64,000 bases of DNA from Candidatus Omnitrophota bacterium. Lineage in GTDB: Bacteria; Hinthialibacterota; Hinthialibacteria; Hinthialibacterales; Hinthialibacteraceae. Location of the stretch: NCBI GenBank assembly GCA_013177805.1, contig JABLXU010000005.1, forward strand, positions 1-64,000. The letters run 5' to 3'. Below are positions 43,391-52,450 of the stretch, in pieces. The notes under the pieces are model-generated. The model was not told the origin of the DNA. It made no database searches and saw nothing but the letters and a program-made list of their open reading frames with translations. How positions within the stretch are numbered: the first letter of the stretch is position 1; every line of letters starts with the position of its first letter. The translations under genes and the position numbers were made by a program.

Positions 43391-45220
43391 CTACGGTGTG
43401 GAACTCCACAGGAAACCTGGATACGCCATTCCGGGTTCAATCCGGTACACCTCAAGCCGGTCCACCCATACGGTCACAGGTCCATTATTCCCCGTGGCGG
43501 CCACTTGGATCACAGGCGTGACCCGGTCTCCCGTATCCAGCTCATACACCAGCACCAGGAGGCGTTCCTGGTCCACAAAGCCGGAAGCGGACATGGGCAT
43601 ATGTGTGGCAATCGAACCATCGGTTTCGCTCATCGCACCCCGCAAAGCGGCTAAAGTGACCGAAGCCCCCGGCGCGTCCGCGCGGACGCTCAACCGCAGT
43701 AAAACCGGATTCCCTTCCGCCGCAACCGTCTGGGACGCGTACGTAAAAACCACTTCCCCAGGCTGAACCGTGATCCCCATCCCTTTTTGATCGACGGACG
43801 ACGGGATCGGATGTCCCTCCCAGCGGCCACAGGAAATCGATCCAGGTGCCGCGCCCGTGAAACCACCCGGAATCTCGCTCCAGCCGCAATCCTCCAAGGT
43901 GGATTGATCGTATTCATAGACCAATACCGGTTGAACGCGGTTCCCGTCCGGGAGTGTGGGGGTGAAGGCCGGAACCGGTGTGTCCGTAGGTCCGGGAGTC
44001 TGCGTGGGAGTGGCAGTTGGCGTAGGCGGGGAAGGCGTGGGACTTCCATCCCCAGGGATCACCTTTCCCAAAATGGCCATCCGCAAATTGGAGGATAAAT
44101 CCTGTTTTCGAATCCAAGCGGGTTTTGTACTCTTGCCGGTGAAGGTCAGCTGAGTCAGTTCACGGCCATCAGAGCGGACCTTGAAGATATCAAAACGGAT
44201 TGGTACGCCAAATTCGGCCGCCTGGGTTTTGGTGAACGCGATCCATTGCCCGTCCGGACTCCAGACCGGTTTGTAGAGGCCATGCGCGATGGCGTCGATC
44301 TCGTATTCCGGTGTAATCAAGATCCCTGGGGCATCGGAAGCATCGGCCTTCACGACCCGGATGGAATACGTGTGCTTGTTTGTGGACATGTTCCAGATGT
44401 GAGAAACATAAGCCAGGGACTGCCCATCCGGTGACCAGGAGGGAAATTCATCCTTTTCGGTCAAGCCGCTCATCAGGTTGAAGGAAGGTTTAAACAATTC
44501 CTGAATGAAGGATCCATCGGGTGAAATCAGGTAAATGCTTGAGGTGGGGTACGAGTACGGTTGACCGGAGACAGATACCGCGACGCGATTTTCATTGGAG
44601 GGATGCCAATCCGGCATGGTCCAGACCTGCATCCCGCTTTGCAAAACGAAATCGCGATGCGCGGCATTCAATGCATCCGAACCATCCGCCTTGGCGAAGG
44701 CGATATACTCCCCGGATAGAGGCACGGCCTGCGGCTCGATGGTGGAGAAGGGGCGCGAAAAGGGGACCCGGCCGAATTCGGGGGTGGGAGTCGGGTCGGG
44801 GAGAATGATCCCGCCGCCCGTGGGAGGGATGTAAACCCGATAGACAATCCAATCGTTGTTCGGTGAAAACGATGAATCCAGCGACCAGCCGATGGCTGGA
44901 GTCAAAAGCACCCGCACGGATTGAGCGTCCAATGGCACCCGGTAAATGGAGAGGCAGGTGGCTACGGCTGGATGTTGCCCCACATACAGCAAATGTTTCC
45001 CGTCCCGGCTGACGGATGGAGTGGAGTAAATCCCGCTCACGATTTCCCTGACATCTGTTCCGTCCGGATTCATGACATACAGGCCGGTCCCCATGTTCCC
45101 CGTCCCTACCTGGTCATGCAATAAGGCATACTCATCCTGAGCCCAGCCCGGTAAAATCCCAGTGAGAATCAATCCCAACACCCATCCGCGGCCCGAGAAT
45201 ACCTGATGAAACCATCCCAT
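43391..45220 (-). CDS. secreted TolB-like beta-propeller protein with Thr/Pro linker
   Basis: The 609-residue protein has a signal peptide (ending GWAQ) and WD40/TolB-like propeller blades with SPDG motifs: FPSWSPDGQSLAYVSHI, KPVWSPDGQWIAFTKTQ and VMNPDGTDVREIVSG. A Thr-Pro linker lies near residues 395-420. The C-terminal about 170 residues are a separate beta-rich domain (YEYDQSTLEDCGWSEIPGG). The layout of a signal, a domain, a TP linker and a C-terminal module repeats that of the two secreted proteases in this window. It is likely surface-exposed; no partner gene is adjacent. Confidence 0.82.
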   Translation of the reverse strand: MGWFHQVFSGRGWVLGLILTGILPGWAQDEYALLHDQVGTGNMGTGLYVMNPDGTDVREIVSGIYSTPSVSRDGKHLLYVGQHPAVATCLSIYRVPLDAQSVRVLLTPAIGWSLDSSFSPNNDWIVYRVYIPPTGGGIILPDPTPTPEFGRVPFSRPFSTIEPQAVPLSGEYIAFAKADGSDALNAAHRDFVLQSGMQVWTMPDWHPSNENRVAVSVSGQPYSYPTSSIYLISPDGSFIQELFKPSFNLMSGLTEKDEFPSWSPDGQSLAYVSHIWNMSTNKHTYSIRVVKADASDAPGILITPEYEIDAIAHGLYKPVWSPDGQWIAFTKTQAAEFGVPIRFDIFKVRSDGRELTQLTFTGKSTKPAWIRKQDLSSNLRMAILGKVIPGDGSPTPSPPTPTATPTQTPGPTDTPVPAFTPTLPDGNRVQPVLVYEYDQSTLEDCGWSEIPGGFTGAAPGSISCGRWEGHPIPSSVDQKGMGITVQPGEVVFTYASQTVAAEGNPVLLRLSVRADAPGASVTLAALRGAMSETDGSIATHMPMSASGFVDQERLLVLVYELDTGDRVTPVIQVAATGNNGPVTVWVDRLEVYRIEPGMAYPGFLWSSTP

Positions 45221-45820
45221 GATTGTTCTCCCTTCCTAGACCGAATCGCTCCGGATCCCTTGAGTGGGAATCCGGTCCTTCTCCTCTCCCCGGGCAGTCT
45301 CTATCCCTGTCTGATCAGGAGTATTCATAGCCAACCATATAACTTGTTAAGTATATCATTACTCTCAACACTCAATCGATAAATCATCTCCTCCGGCCCA
45401 GCCACGCGGGTGGTTCAATCGGCAAGGGCGCGCTTTTTCCACGATTGGTGATACGCAGGAATTATTGAGTTTTATCTGCCATAGATCCAATTATCAAAAC
45501 GGTACGCGTTTCTCGATTTTACAAAAAACCGGAATGGCGCCTTTCCCGGGCTTCCCTCACCCACCCTTTCTCCCAGAGAGAGGAATTTGGTTCAAGAGGT
45601 CTCCGTCTATTGCGGGGCGGCGATCTGGGACAAGACGCAAAAGCTGTTGGAGCAGGCACAGCCATCCCGCTTTTTAGTCACTCAGCCGTGAAAAAACTCG
45701 AGTGAACCTGAAAATGCGCAATTGGGCCGGCAAAATCCGCGGATGCACTATAGTTTGCTGGGTTTTTATGTTAATTAAAAAGAATCGCAAAAAATTTCGA
45801 GGCCAGAGAGGGGAATCTCC
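45221..45820. other. intergenic, degenerate repeat and possible small ORF remnant
   Basis: No intact gene. At 45554-45583 a degenerate copy of the CCCTCACCC/CCCAGAG repeat occurs. Right after it a plus frame reads VSVYCGAAIWDKTQKLLEQ then a stop at about 45691, unrecognised and possibly a transposon tail. AT-rich parts at 45330-45390 and 45760-45800 could hold promoters for the flanking genes. Confidence 0.45.
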
Positions 45821-46096
45821 ATGTCCATGATGCATCGATTCGCGCTTGTTTTTGGGATCGCCTTGCTGGTGATTTATGGATGCGCGACTTCCGGGAAAAA
45901 AACGGAGACCGTTACCGGAGCCCATCCCCAGTTTGAAACCCTGTGCTCCAAATGTCACACCCTGGACCGCGTGGAGCAGGCTCACGAACATTTATCCAAG
46001 GAACAAATGCGGGCGTTAGTCGAGCGGATGGCCCAGAAACCCGATTCCGGCATCGATCCCAACAACATCGACGATATCGTCCGCGAGTTGTATTGA
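45821..46096 (+). CDS. small c-type cytochrome-like lipoprotein
   Basis: The 91-residue product starts MSMMHRFALVFGIALLVIYGC with Cys21 as a likely lipid-anchor site, then ETLCSKCHTLDRVEQ containing one CxxCH haem-attachment motif. The C-terminal helix is RMAQKPDSGIDPNNIDD, including the Met (near residue 70) that could be the second iron ligand. It would be a membrane-tethered single-haem electron carrier or redox sensor. AGAGGGG sits 8 bases before the ATG. It is only 8 bp from pepA, convergent. Confidence 0.75.
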   Translation: MSMMHRFALVFGIALLVIYGCATSGKKTETVTGAHPQFETLCSKCHTLDRVEQAHEHLSKEQMRALVERMAQKPDSGIDPNNIDDIVRELY

Positions 46097-46104
46097 TCAA
46101 CCAC

Positions 46105-47562
46105 TCAGCGGCTGCGTTGCAGCAAGAAGTGCGTCAACAGGCGCACGCCCGCGCCGGTAGCCCCGTTGTCAAAATAGGCGATTTCCTTACTGGGCTTGGC
46201 CGTGCCCGCGATATCGAGGTGGGCCCATTGTTGATCAGGGGAAACACATTGAGCGAACTGCCGTAGAAACTCGCCGCCCGCCAAAGTCCCCGCGCATTTC
46301 GGCTCGCCGATATTTTTGAGGTCGGCAATCTTGCTTTTCACATGATCCTTCAATTCCGGGTAGAGGGGCAATTCCCAGGCCCGGTCGTCGGTGAATTCCG
46401 CCGCGTTGAGCAGGTCTTCGGCCAATTCCCGGTGAGAGGCCATGAGGCCGGTGTACTCGTATCCCAGGGCGATAACCACCGCGCCGGTGAGCGTGGCGAT
46501 ATCAATGATCGTTTTGGGCTTGTATTGGGTGGCCATATAACTCAACGCGTCCGCCAGCACCAACCGCCCCTCCGCGTCCGTATTGCCGATTTCCACAGTT
46601 TTTCCGCAATAACTGACGATGACATCCCCGGGTTTGTAGGACCGGGCGCTGATCGCGTTTTCAGCGATCGCGCAGACAAAATACGCGTTGCAGGGGATGT
46701 TCAATTTCAGGGTGTTGTAGAGCGTGCCGATGACCGCAGCCGTTCCGCACATATCCATGCGCATGGTTTCCAGTGAACCGGTGGGCTTGAGGTTCAGGCC
46801 GCCGGTATCGAAGGTGAGCCCTTTGCCCACCAGGGCGGTGTAGGGCTGCTTGGAGCCGCCACCCTGATACGTGATAATGATCAACTTCGGTTCTTTCTCG
46901 CTGCCTTGGTTGACCGCCAAATGGAGCCGGAGGCCTTTTTCCTCCAACTCGGTCTGGTTCAGAACCTCGATCCGGCAGCGGGAATCGTCCCCCACGATCT
47001 CGCGGATTTTCCCCTCCAGAAATGTGGCGTCGGCCACATCCGCGTTTTCGTTGGCCAGATCCCGGGCCAAGTTAACTCCATCACCGATCAGCGACGCTGT
47101 TTCCACCATTTCCTCATGTTCTGTCAGGATCAGGAGTTTGTAGGCAGAATAATCGATCGCGTCTTCTTTCGAAGTCACATATTTTTTCCACGCGTAGAGT
47201 CCCAATTTCGCGCCGTCCACGATGCCCCGCACTGCTTCCGGATTGTCCACGAGCGGTTTGATCACCACCGGTTTTTTGGGGGTAAGCGGTTTGGTCTTCA
47301 AGGCTTGTTTGGTCAAGGTGGCCATCCGGCGCATGGAGATGGATTCAGGATTGTTGCCCAGGCCCACCAGCACGCCGACTCGTTCTCCCTTGATCACAGG
47401 CAAGATCTCTTCTTCTTTCGCTAGAAACAGATTGGCCGACATGGCCTCTTGCGCAAGGGATTGCAAATCTGGGTCGGGTATCTCCACTGATTGATTGGGT
47501 TGGCAGAAGATCACCCATTGCCTGATTCCCTCGAGGGGCATGGGGGAAGAAGTGATAATCAT
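46105..47562 (-). CDS. pepA: cytosol (leucyl) aminopeptidase, M17 family
   Basis: The 485-residue enzyme removes N-terminal residues from peptides with two metal ions. The catalytic C-terminal domain has VGKGLTFDTGGLNLKP (Lys and Asp ligands), AVIGTLYNTL and the family signature NTDAEGRLVLADALSY. LDIAGTA is followed by the tail GATGAGVRLLTHFL. The N-terminal domain is the usual macro-like hexamerisation domain. The full length is normal. Confidence 0.96.
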   Translation of the reverse strand: MIITSSPMPLEGIRQWVIFCQPNQSVEIPDPDLQSLAQEAMSANLFLAKEEEILPVIKGERVGVLVGLGNNPESISMRRMATLTKQALKTKPLTPKKPVVIKPLVDNPEAVRGIVDGAKLGLYAWKKYVTSKEDAIDYSAYKLLILTEHEEMVETASLIGDGVNLARDLANENADVADATFLEGKIREIVGDDSRCRIEVLNQTELEEKGLRLHLAVNQGSEKEPKLIIITYQGGGSKQPYTALVGKGLTFDTGGLNLKPTGSLETMRMDMCGTAAVIGTLYNTLKLNIPCNAYFVCAIAENAISARSYKPGDVIVSYCGKTVEIGNTDAEGRLVLADALSYMATQYKPKTIIDIATLTGAVVIALGYEYTGLMASHRELAEDLLNAAEFTDDRAWELPLYPELKDHVKSKIADLKNIGEPKCAGTLAGGEFLRQFAQCVSPDQQWAHLDIAGTAKPSKEIAYFDNGATGAGVRLLTHFLLQRSR

Positions 47563-47865
47563 ATGATCTTGGCCCTCATGAATGCTACGGAGATAAGGAT
47601 CGGTTCCGCATTCCCAAAATGTCCGGAACCGGCCGCGGCGAGCCGTTCACTCCGCGGCGTGGAAAACGCCATCATCATATATCAGCGATCTCAAAGAGGT
47701 AAGTTTGAAAGCGGGATGGATTCGGAATGGAATCTGACGGCGGAGTCATCGGGGAAGGTTTTCTTTCACCCAGGCTTATTCCCAGTGCGAAAGGGCAAAA
47801 GTTGAGTGCGCCCAGCCTGGATTGGTCCAGGATGCATACCAGCGGGTCATTCACGCGGAAAAACA
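47563..47865. other. intergenic, no gene seen
   Basis: Contains no accepted gene. A minus-strand 64-codon frame (47675-47869) is open but lacks a ribosome binding site and matches no known family, so it is not called. The stretch is the promoter side of pepA. Confidence 0.45.
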
Positions 47866-49179
47866 TCAATACCGGACCATTAGCGCCGGACCGGGGAGCA
47901 ATACTTCGATTCCGTGATGTTCCGTATCGGAAAACACTTCGAACCGGTTCTCCCCTTTCCGCAGGATGGATGGATCGAGGGGAAGTACTTGGTACAAGAC
48001 ATCATGCCGGCCGTTCCCCGCCACCGCCAAGGGCACACCATTCAAGGTGAATGGGGATTTGACGGTTCCGGACCCCCCATCCCAAATCACGATGTGCAGC
48101 TCCGCCCGCTCAATGATACTTGGATCTTCATCCAATAGGATCACGCAGGATTTTTTTTGGCCGGCGCGTGACCAAAACGGCCGGGGGAGAGATTCGGAGG
48201 GTAGAAGTTTAACTGTTTTGCCTCCACTCGCGGGCTTTTCGATTTCCGCGAGCGGTGGAGTGATATAAACCAGGTTTGGGTGCTTGTGAAAGTGGATCAC
48301 GGCTTTTACCGCCATGGAATCCTGCGCGGGAAGCATACGGGTATCCCACTCCATCTCAAAGGGCGAAATGTTTGACGAACCCAGAATCGCCTGCGGCTCC
48401 CGGTTTTTGGTGAAGCCATGCCAATCGAGAGTTTGGGTATTTCCGTTTTCGTCATACCCTTCATAAAATCCCCAATAATCCACCCGGGCAATAACGTCAT
48501 GGAACGATCCCGGACAATCGAGACGCAAAGGGATCTTTTCCTCACCCGGAGGTGGAGGCATGGCCAGCACGTCCGCTTGAAAATCCTGAAAACCCGCCGC
48601 GGACAAATCAGGATGATCCGGTTGCAACACGGCCATCAGGCTAGCGTTGTCCACAATGAAATGCCCCCAGAAGGAAGTCCCCTGGCCGCAGGCAAACTGG
48701 ATCGCGTTATACCCGTTGACAAGATCAGTGAGTTTCAAGGGAATCCTAGGGTAGGAATGGGTGCAATAGCCACCTGCGGTACCCACCTCGGGCAAGAGAT
48801 AGGGGGTTCGTCCATTGAGAGTAACCCGCTTGTCCGAAGTTCCCGGATGGCCACCCCAAATCTCCAGATAGAGCGCGGCTCCCGTTATCAATCCGAGATT
48901 CTCTTCCATGAGGATTTGCATCATCCCATTGCCGCGCGCCTCCGTGCGGTCCATGACGCCGGGAAGCAACACCGCTTCCGGCGAATTCACCCGAAACCGG
49001 TGGTTATAAAAGGGATTGCCGTGCTCGATGCCTTTTTCATACCAATATAATTTCACGAACCGGCCTTGCGGCCACTCCAACGATTCACCGGGGACGGCCC
49101 GGCCATCGGACAGGCCCAAGGAAAGCAATCCGGCAAGGAATATTGAACTCGTCCCTATGTTCTTAATCCGTTGTTTCAT
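47866..49179 (-). CDS. secreted protein of unknown function
   Basis: The 437-residue product has a signal peptide (MKQRIKNIGTSSIFLAGLLS). The mature part is beta-rich, with pairs of similar segments: ALYLEIWGGHPGTSDKRVTLNG near 120 and HIVIWDGGSGTVKSPFTLNG near 370, each followed by a carbohydrate-binding-like strand pattern. This suggests two copies of one jelly-roll domain around a central region with SFHDVIARVDYWGFYEGYD. I cannot name the family. GGAG lies 7 bases before the chosen start; a longer frame to 49224 lacks support. Possible polysaccharide-associated role is inference. Confidence 0.7.
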   Translation of the reverse strand: MKQRIKNIGTSSIFLAGLLSLGLSDGRAVPGESLEWPQGRFVKLYWYEKGIEHGNPFYNHRFRVNSPEAVLLPGVMDRTEARGNGMMQILMEENLGLITGAALYLEIWGGHPGTSDKRVTLNGRTPYLLPEVGTAGGYCTHSYPRIPLKLTDLVNGYNAIQFACGQGTSFWGHFIVDNASLMAVLQPDHPDLSAAGFQDFQADVLAMPPPPGEEKIPLRLDCPGSFHDVIARVDYWGFYEGYDENGNTQTLDWHGFTKNREPQAILGSSNISPFEMEWDTRMLPAQDSMAVKAVIHFHKHPNLVYITPPLAEIEKPASGGKTVKLLPSESLPRPFWSRAGQKKSCVILLDEDPSIIERAELHIVIWDGGSGTVKSPFTLNGVPLAVAGNGRHDVLYQVLPLDPSILRKGENRFEVFSDTEHHGIEVLLPGPALMVRY

Positions 49180-49417
49180 TGTATTCTCCCGGAGATAGTT
49201 GAAACCCGGTACCATTCTCTTCAAAGGATCAGGCCATTGCTAGCGGGACATCTATCGTGAAAGCTCCCCAGAATGCGTGGCGAGGAAGCAAAAAAAGATC
49301 TGTAAAGTAAAATGAAACCAGGGATAGACGTCCCTTCAATGGGTTTTAAGTTAATTTGCCTTAGGATACTATCTGCGGGTGGATGCCTGAATTTGACTCC
49401 CGATAAGGCGTAATGCC

Positions 49418-50686
49418 ATGCCAACGTATCTCTTCCAGTTGGGTCATTGTCCCGACTTGTCTTACGCGGAACTCAGTGCCACGAGCCAGCGAATGCCCGA
49501 ATATTTAAATGGGCTTCGACGAACCGGCGGCCTCGCGTTTGGGGATTGTCCTTCCTCGGAGGCCGTCCGGGCGGTATGCGCCGAGCTGGGAGGCACCATC
49601 CGGGCTTGCGAGTTGTTGGCGACAGGGAAAGGGCTGAAAACCAGTCTTCTTGAGCCGGAAATCCTGATTGAGAAATTGGCGGAAATCCAGGCGGCGGATT
49701 GGCTGCTCGAACGTTCGAAGCGGCCGGTATTTGGTCTTTCAATCCTAGGGAAAAGCGAAGAGACCGGTTCGGACCGGTATATGCACACAGTCTTACACAT
49801 TACAGCATCATGGCTCAAGGAGCAGTTGCGGGAGAAGGGCGTTTCCAGCCGCTTCGTGTTGCCCGGTCCGGAACGCCACACGGTCTGCCTGAGCGGAGCC
49901 CAGGTCGAAAAGAACCGGATGTTGGAGGAAGGCGCGGAGTTTTGTTTTCACGTGGCGCCGGAACAAGGATTGTGGACCGGCCGCACGGTGTGGCTGCAGG
50001 ATTATGAGGCATATTCCCAGTTGGATTACGGGCGGCCGAACCGGGACACGCGCAGCGGCCTGTTGCCTCCCAAACTGGCTCGCATGTTGATCAATCTTGC
50101 GCGGACACCGGAGACAGCAACTGTATTGGATCCCTTTTGCGGCAGTGGCGGGATATTAACCGAGGCAGCGCTTTTGGGGTTGTCGGCCACCGGTTTCGAT
50201 AGCAGCTCCAAGGCCATAGAGGACGCAATCCGCAACTGGCAATGGTTCCAGAAGCAACAACCCACGCTTACCGGGAAGGTCCAGATCCGGGAGGGTGACG
50301 CGCGGGTGCTGCATACCTTATGTGAACCGTTGTACTTCGACGCGTGCGTCACTGAACCATACCTGGGTCCTCCACTAAAGCGTCCATTAAGCCAGGGACA
50401 ATTCGAAAAATTAGCGGGCCAGTTGATCCCCTTGTATTTGAGAGCGTTAGGAGAGATCCGGACGGTGGTCAAACCGGGCGGACGGGTGGTGTTCATCGCG
50501 CCGCGGTTTCGTTTATCCGGAGAAGAAAACAGCGCTACCTTGCCGTTGTTTTCGGAAATCAAACTACAAGGCTATACGGTGCTGGATCCCCTGGCGGGAT
50601 TCACGCCGGTAACCGGAAGAAAAACGCTGATCTATTCAAGGCCGAAGCAATTCGTGCAGCGGGAAATATTCGTCTTGGAGGCATAA
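49418..50686 (+). CDS. TRM11-like RNA methyltransferase
   Basis: The 422-residue protein has an N-terminal domain that includes THUMP-like sequence (about 10-170) and a Rossmann methyltransferase domain. Asp238 starts DPFCGSGGILTEAAL (SAM motif I). The catalytic motif is TEPYLGPP with residues 312-319, where the usual RNA/DNA amino-methyltransferases carry DPPY or NPPY. The EPY form occurs in TRM11/Trm-G10-like proteins of some bacteria and archaea. These enzymes make N2-methylguanosine at tRNA position 10. It is followed 21 bp later by the UDG gene. Confidence 0.82.
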   Translation: MPTYLFQLGHCPDLSYAELSATSQRMPEYLNGLRRTGGLAFGDCPSSEAVRAVCAELGGTIRACELLATGKGLKTSLLEPEILIEKLAEIQAADWLLERSKRPVFGLSILGKSEETGSDRYMHTVLHITASWLKEQLREKGVSSRFVLPGPERHTVCLSGAQVEKNRMLEEGAEFCFHVAPEQGLWTGRTVWLQDYEAYSQLDYGRPNRDTRSGLLPPKLARMLINLARTPETATVLDPFCGSGGILTEAALLGLSATGFDSSSKAIEDAIRNWQWFQKQQPTLTGKVQIREGDARVLHTLCEPLYFDACVTEPYLGPPLKRPLSQGQFEKLAGQLIPLYLRALGEIRTVVKPGGRVVFIAPRFRLSGEENSATLPLFSEIKLQGYTVLDPLAGFTPVTGRKTLIYSRPKQFVQREIFVLEA

Positions 50687-50707
50687 CCCGGGAATTGGAT
50701 TGAATCC

Positions 50708-51394
50708 ATGATGGAAATTACATATCAAAACGGAATTTGTCTCTATCTCGAGCAACTGCGGGCGCTGGGTATCGACCGATTGTATATTTCAGAAGAGACG
50801 TTGAGGCAATCACTCCCCGCCAGCCGCCAGGAACTCCTGGACCGGTTGTATGAATCCATCAAGGATTGCCGGCTCTGCCGCTTGTGTGAAGGACGCACTC
50901 AGGTGGTCTTCGGCGCGGGAAATCCTGACGCGGAGCTGGTTTTTGTCGGCGAAGGACCGGGCGCGGACGAAGACGCCCAGGGAATCCCCTTTGTCGGGCG
51001 GGCGGGGAAACTGTTGACGGACATGATTCAAAAAGGCATGCGGCTGAAGCGTGGCGATGTCTATATCTGCAACGTGGTAAAATGCCGGCCGCCGGGCAAC
51101 CGCACTCCCCTCCTGGACGAAGCCGCCACCTGCGAACCGTTTTTGTTCCAGCAGCTGGAGATCATCCGGCCGAAATACATCGTGGCCCTGGGCAAGCCCG
51201 CGGCCCAATCCCTTTTGCGGACACAAGCGCCGATCAGCCGCCTGCGCGGCCATTGGCATGAATTCCGGGGGATCAAGGTCATGCCCACCTACCATCCCGC
51301 GTATCTGCTACGGAATCCCGAAGCCAAACGCGAGGTATGGGAGGATTTGCAAAAAGTGATGAAAGAGATGGGTTTGCCGGTGAAGGGGCCATGA
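50708..51394 (+). CDS. uracil-DNA glycosylase, family 4
   Basis: The 228-residue Fe-S glycosylase excises uracil from DNA. The 4Fe-4S cysteines are Cys57, Cys60, Cys126 and Cys142 (CRLCEGRTQ; NVVKCRPPGNR; ATCEPFLF). Catalytic motif A is VGEGPGADEDAQGIPFVG and motif B is HPAYLLRNP. The N-terminal 40 residues are an unusual helical extension. Length and motifs fit family 4 enzymes, common in thermophiles and candidate phyla. It follows the methyltransferase closely and may share its transcript. Confidence 0.94.
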   Translation: MMEITYQNGICLYLEQLRALGIDRLYISEETLRQSLPASRQELLDRLYESIKDCRLCRLCEGRTQVVFGAGNPDAELVFVGEGPGADEDAQGIPFVGRAGKLLTDMIQKGMRLKRGDVYICNVVKCRPPGNRTPLLDEAATCEPFLFQQLEIIRPKYIVALGKPAAQSLLRTQAPISRLRGHWHEFRGIKVMPTYHPAYLLRNPEAKREVWEDLQKVMKEMGLPVKGP

Positions 51395-51586
51395 GATATT
51401 CCCGAAATGAGATGTTACCTATTTTGTTCCACCGGGATATCAAGGCAATGCCGCATCGCCATCCGAAAATGTGCCTTTTCTGTGTTCTTTTCTTCTGGGA
51501 GAGGGCAGAAGAGAGGAAAATTCTCCATAAGGGAAGAAATCACTATTCTTTAAATCAAGAAACCGCTACTAGGAAAGGATGTTTGC

Positions 51587-52450
51587 TTGCCGATGTCCAG
51601 GCCGGTCAGTATCGTAATTCCCGCGTATAACGAAGCGGAATCCATCGGAGGAGTGGTGGAAAATTTCCGGGCGGTGTTGCGGGATCACGAACACGAAATC
51701 CTCGTGGTGGATGATGGTTCGCGGGATGATACCAAATCCCGGGCGGAGGCGGCCGGCGCGCGGGTGATCCGGCATCACGCCAACCGGGGCTATGGGGCTT
51801 CATTGAAAACCGGCATCCGGGCGGCCAAGCACGAATGGATCGCGTTGGCGGATGCCGACGGCCAGCACCAGGCCGATGACCTCCTCCGGCTCCTGGCGGC
51901 ATTGGATGAAGGATATGACACGGTAATCGGAGCGCGCGATCCCCATTCGTTCCAATATGCCCTGCGGATGCCCGGAAAGGTATTCCTGCAATGGTTTGCA
52001 GGGTACCTGGTGGCCGAAAAGCCTCGGGATGTCAACTCCGGATTTCGCGTGTTCCGGAAGGAGGATGCCCTGCGTTATTTTCCCATTCTGCCCAATGGAT
52101 TCTCGTTTACCACAACGTTAACCTTGGGGATGCTCAAAGACGCGTACGAAGTGGGGTGGATTCCTATTCAGACGCAGGCGCGGCAAGGAAGGCCGAGCAA
52201 CGTCTCTCTTCGGGATGGATTCCAGACGATCCTGCTGATCATCCGCATCGCCATGCTGTTCAATCCGCTGAAGGTTTTTGTTCCAGTCAGCGGCTTCTTG
52301 TTCGGCATCGGATTTTGCTACGCGGTTTGGAACTTGTTCCGGGAATGGAACATACCCGACGGCGCGGAGACCATGATGACCGCCGGGATCTTGATCTTTG
52401 TGTTCGGTATGTTGGCGGATCAGGTGGCGTCTATCCGCCGGGGTGGATGA
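51587..52450 (+). CDS. family 2 glycosyltransferase (dolichyl-phosphate-type)
   Basis: The 287-residue GT-A enzyme has VSIVIPAYNEAESIGG, VDDGSRDDTKS and the DXD-like LADADGQHQADDLLRL. Two C-terminal membrane helices (LKVFVPVSGFLFGIGF and AGILIFVFGMLADQVA) anchor it to the membrane, a layout of polyprenyl-phosphate sugar transferases (DPM1/DpgS type). The start is TTG at 51587 with AGGAAAGG 8 bases upstream; the next in-frame ATG is at 51593. It converges on and overlaps the secreted protein gene at 52431 by 20 bp. Confidence 0.9.
   Translation: MPMSRPVSIVIPAYNEAESIGGVVENFRAVLRDHEHEILVVDDGSRDDTKSRAEAAGARVIRHHANRGYGASLKTGIRAAKHEWIALADADGQHQADDLLRLLAALDEGYDTVIGARDPHSFQYALRMPGKVFLQWFAGYLVAEKPRDVNSGFRVFRKEDALRYFPILPNGFSFTTTLTLGMLKDAYEVGWIPIQTQARQGRPSNVSLRDGFQTILLIIRIAMLFNPLKVFVPVSGFLFGIGFCYAVWNLFREWNIPDGAETMMTAGILIFVFGMLADQVASIRRGG

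Noticed and set aside
47675-47869. Small minus-strand ORF of 64 codons between pepA and the secreted protein gene
   Set aside because: No ribosome binding site, no homology that I recognise, and overlaps the end of the secreted protein gene at 47866.
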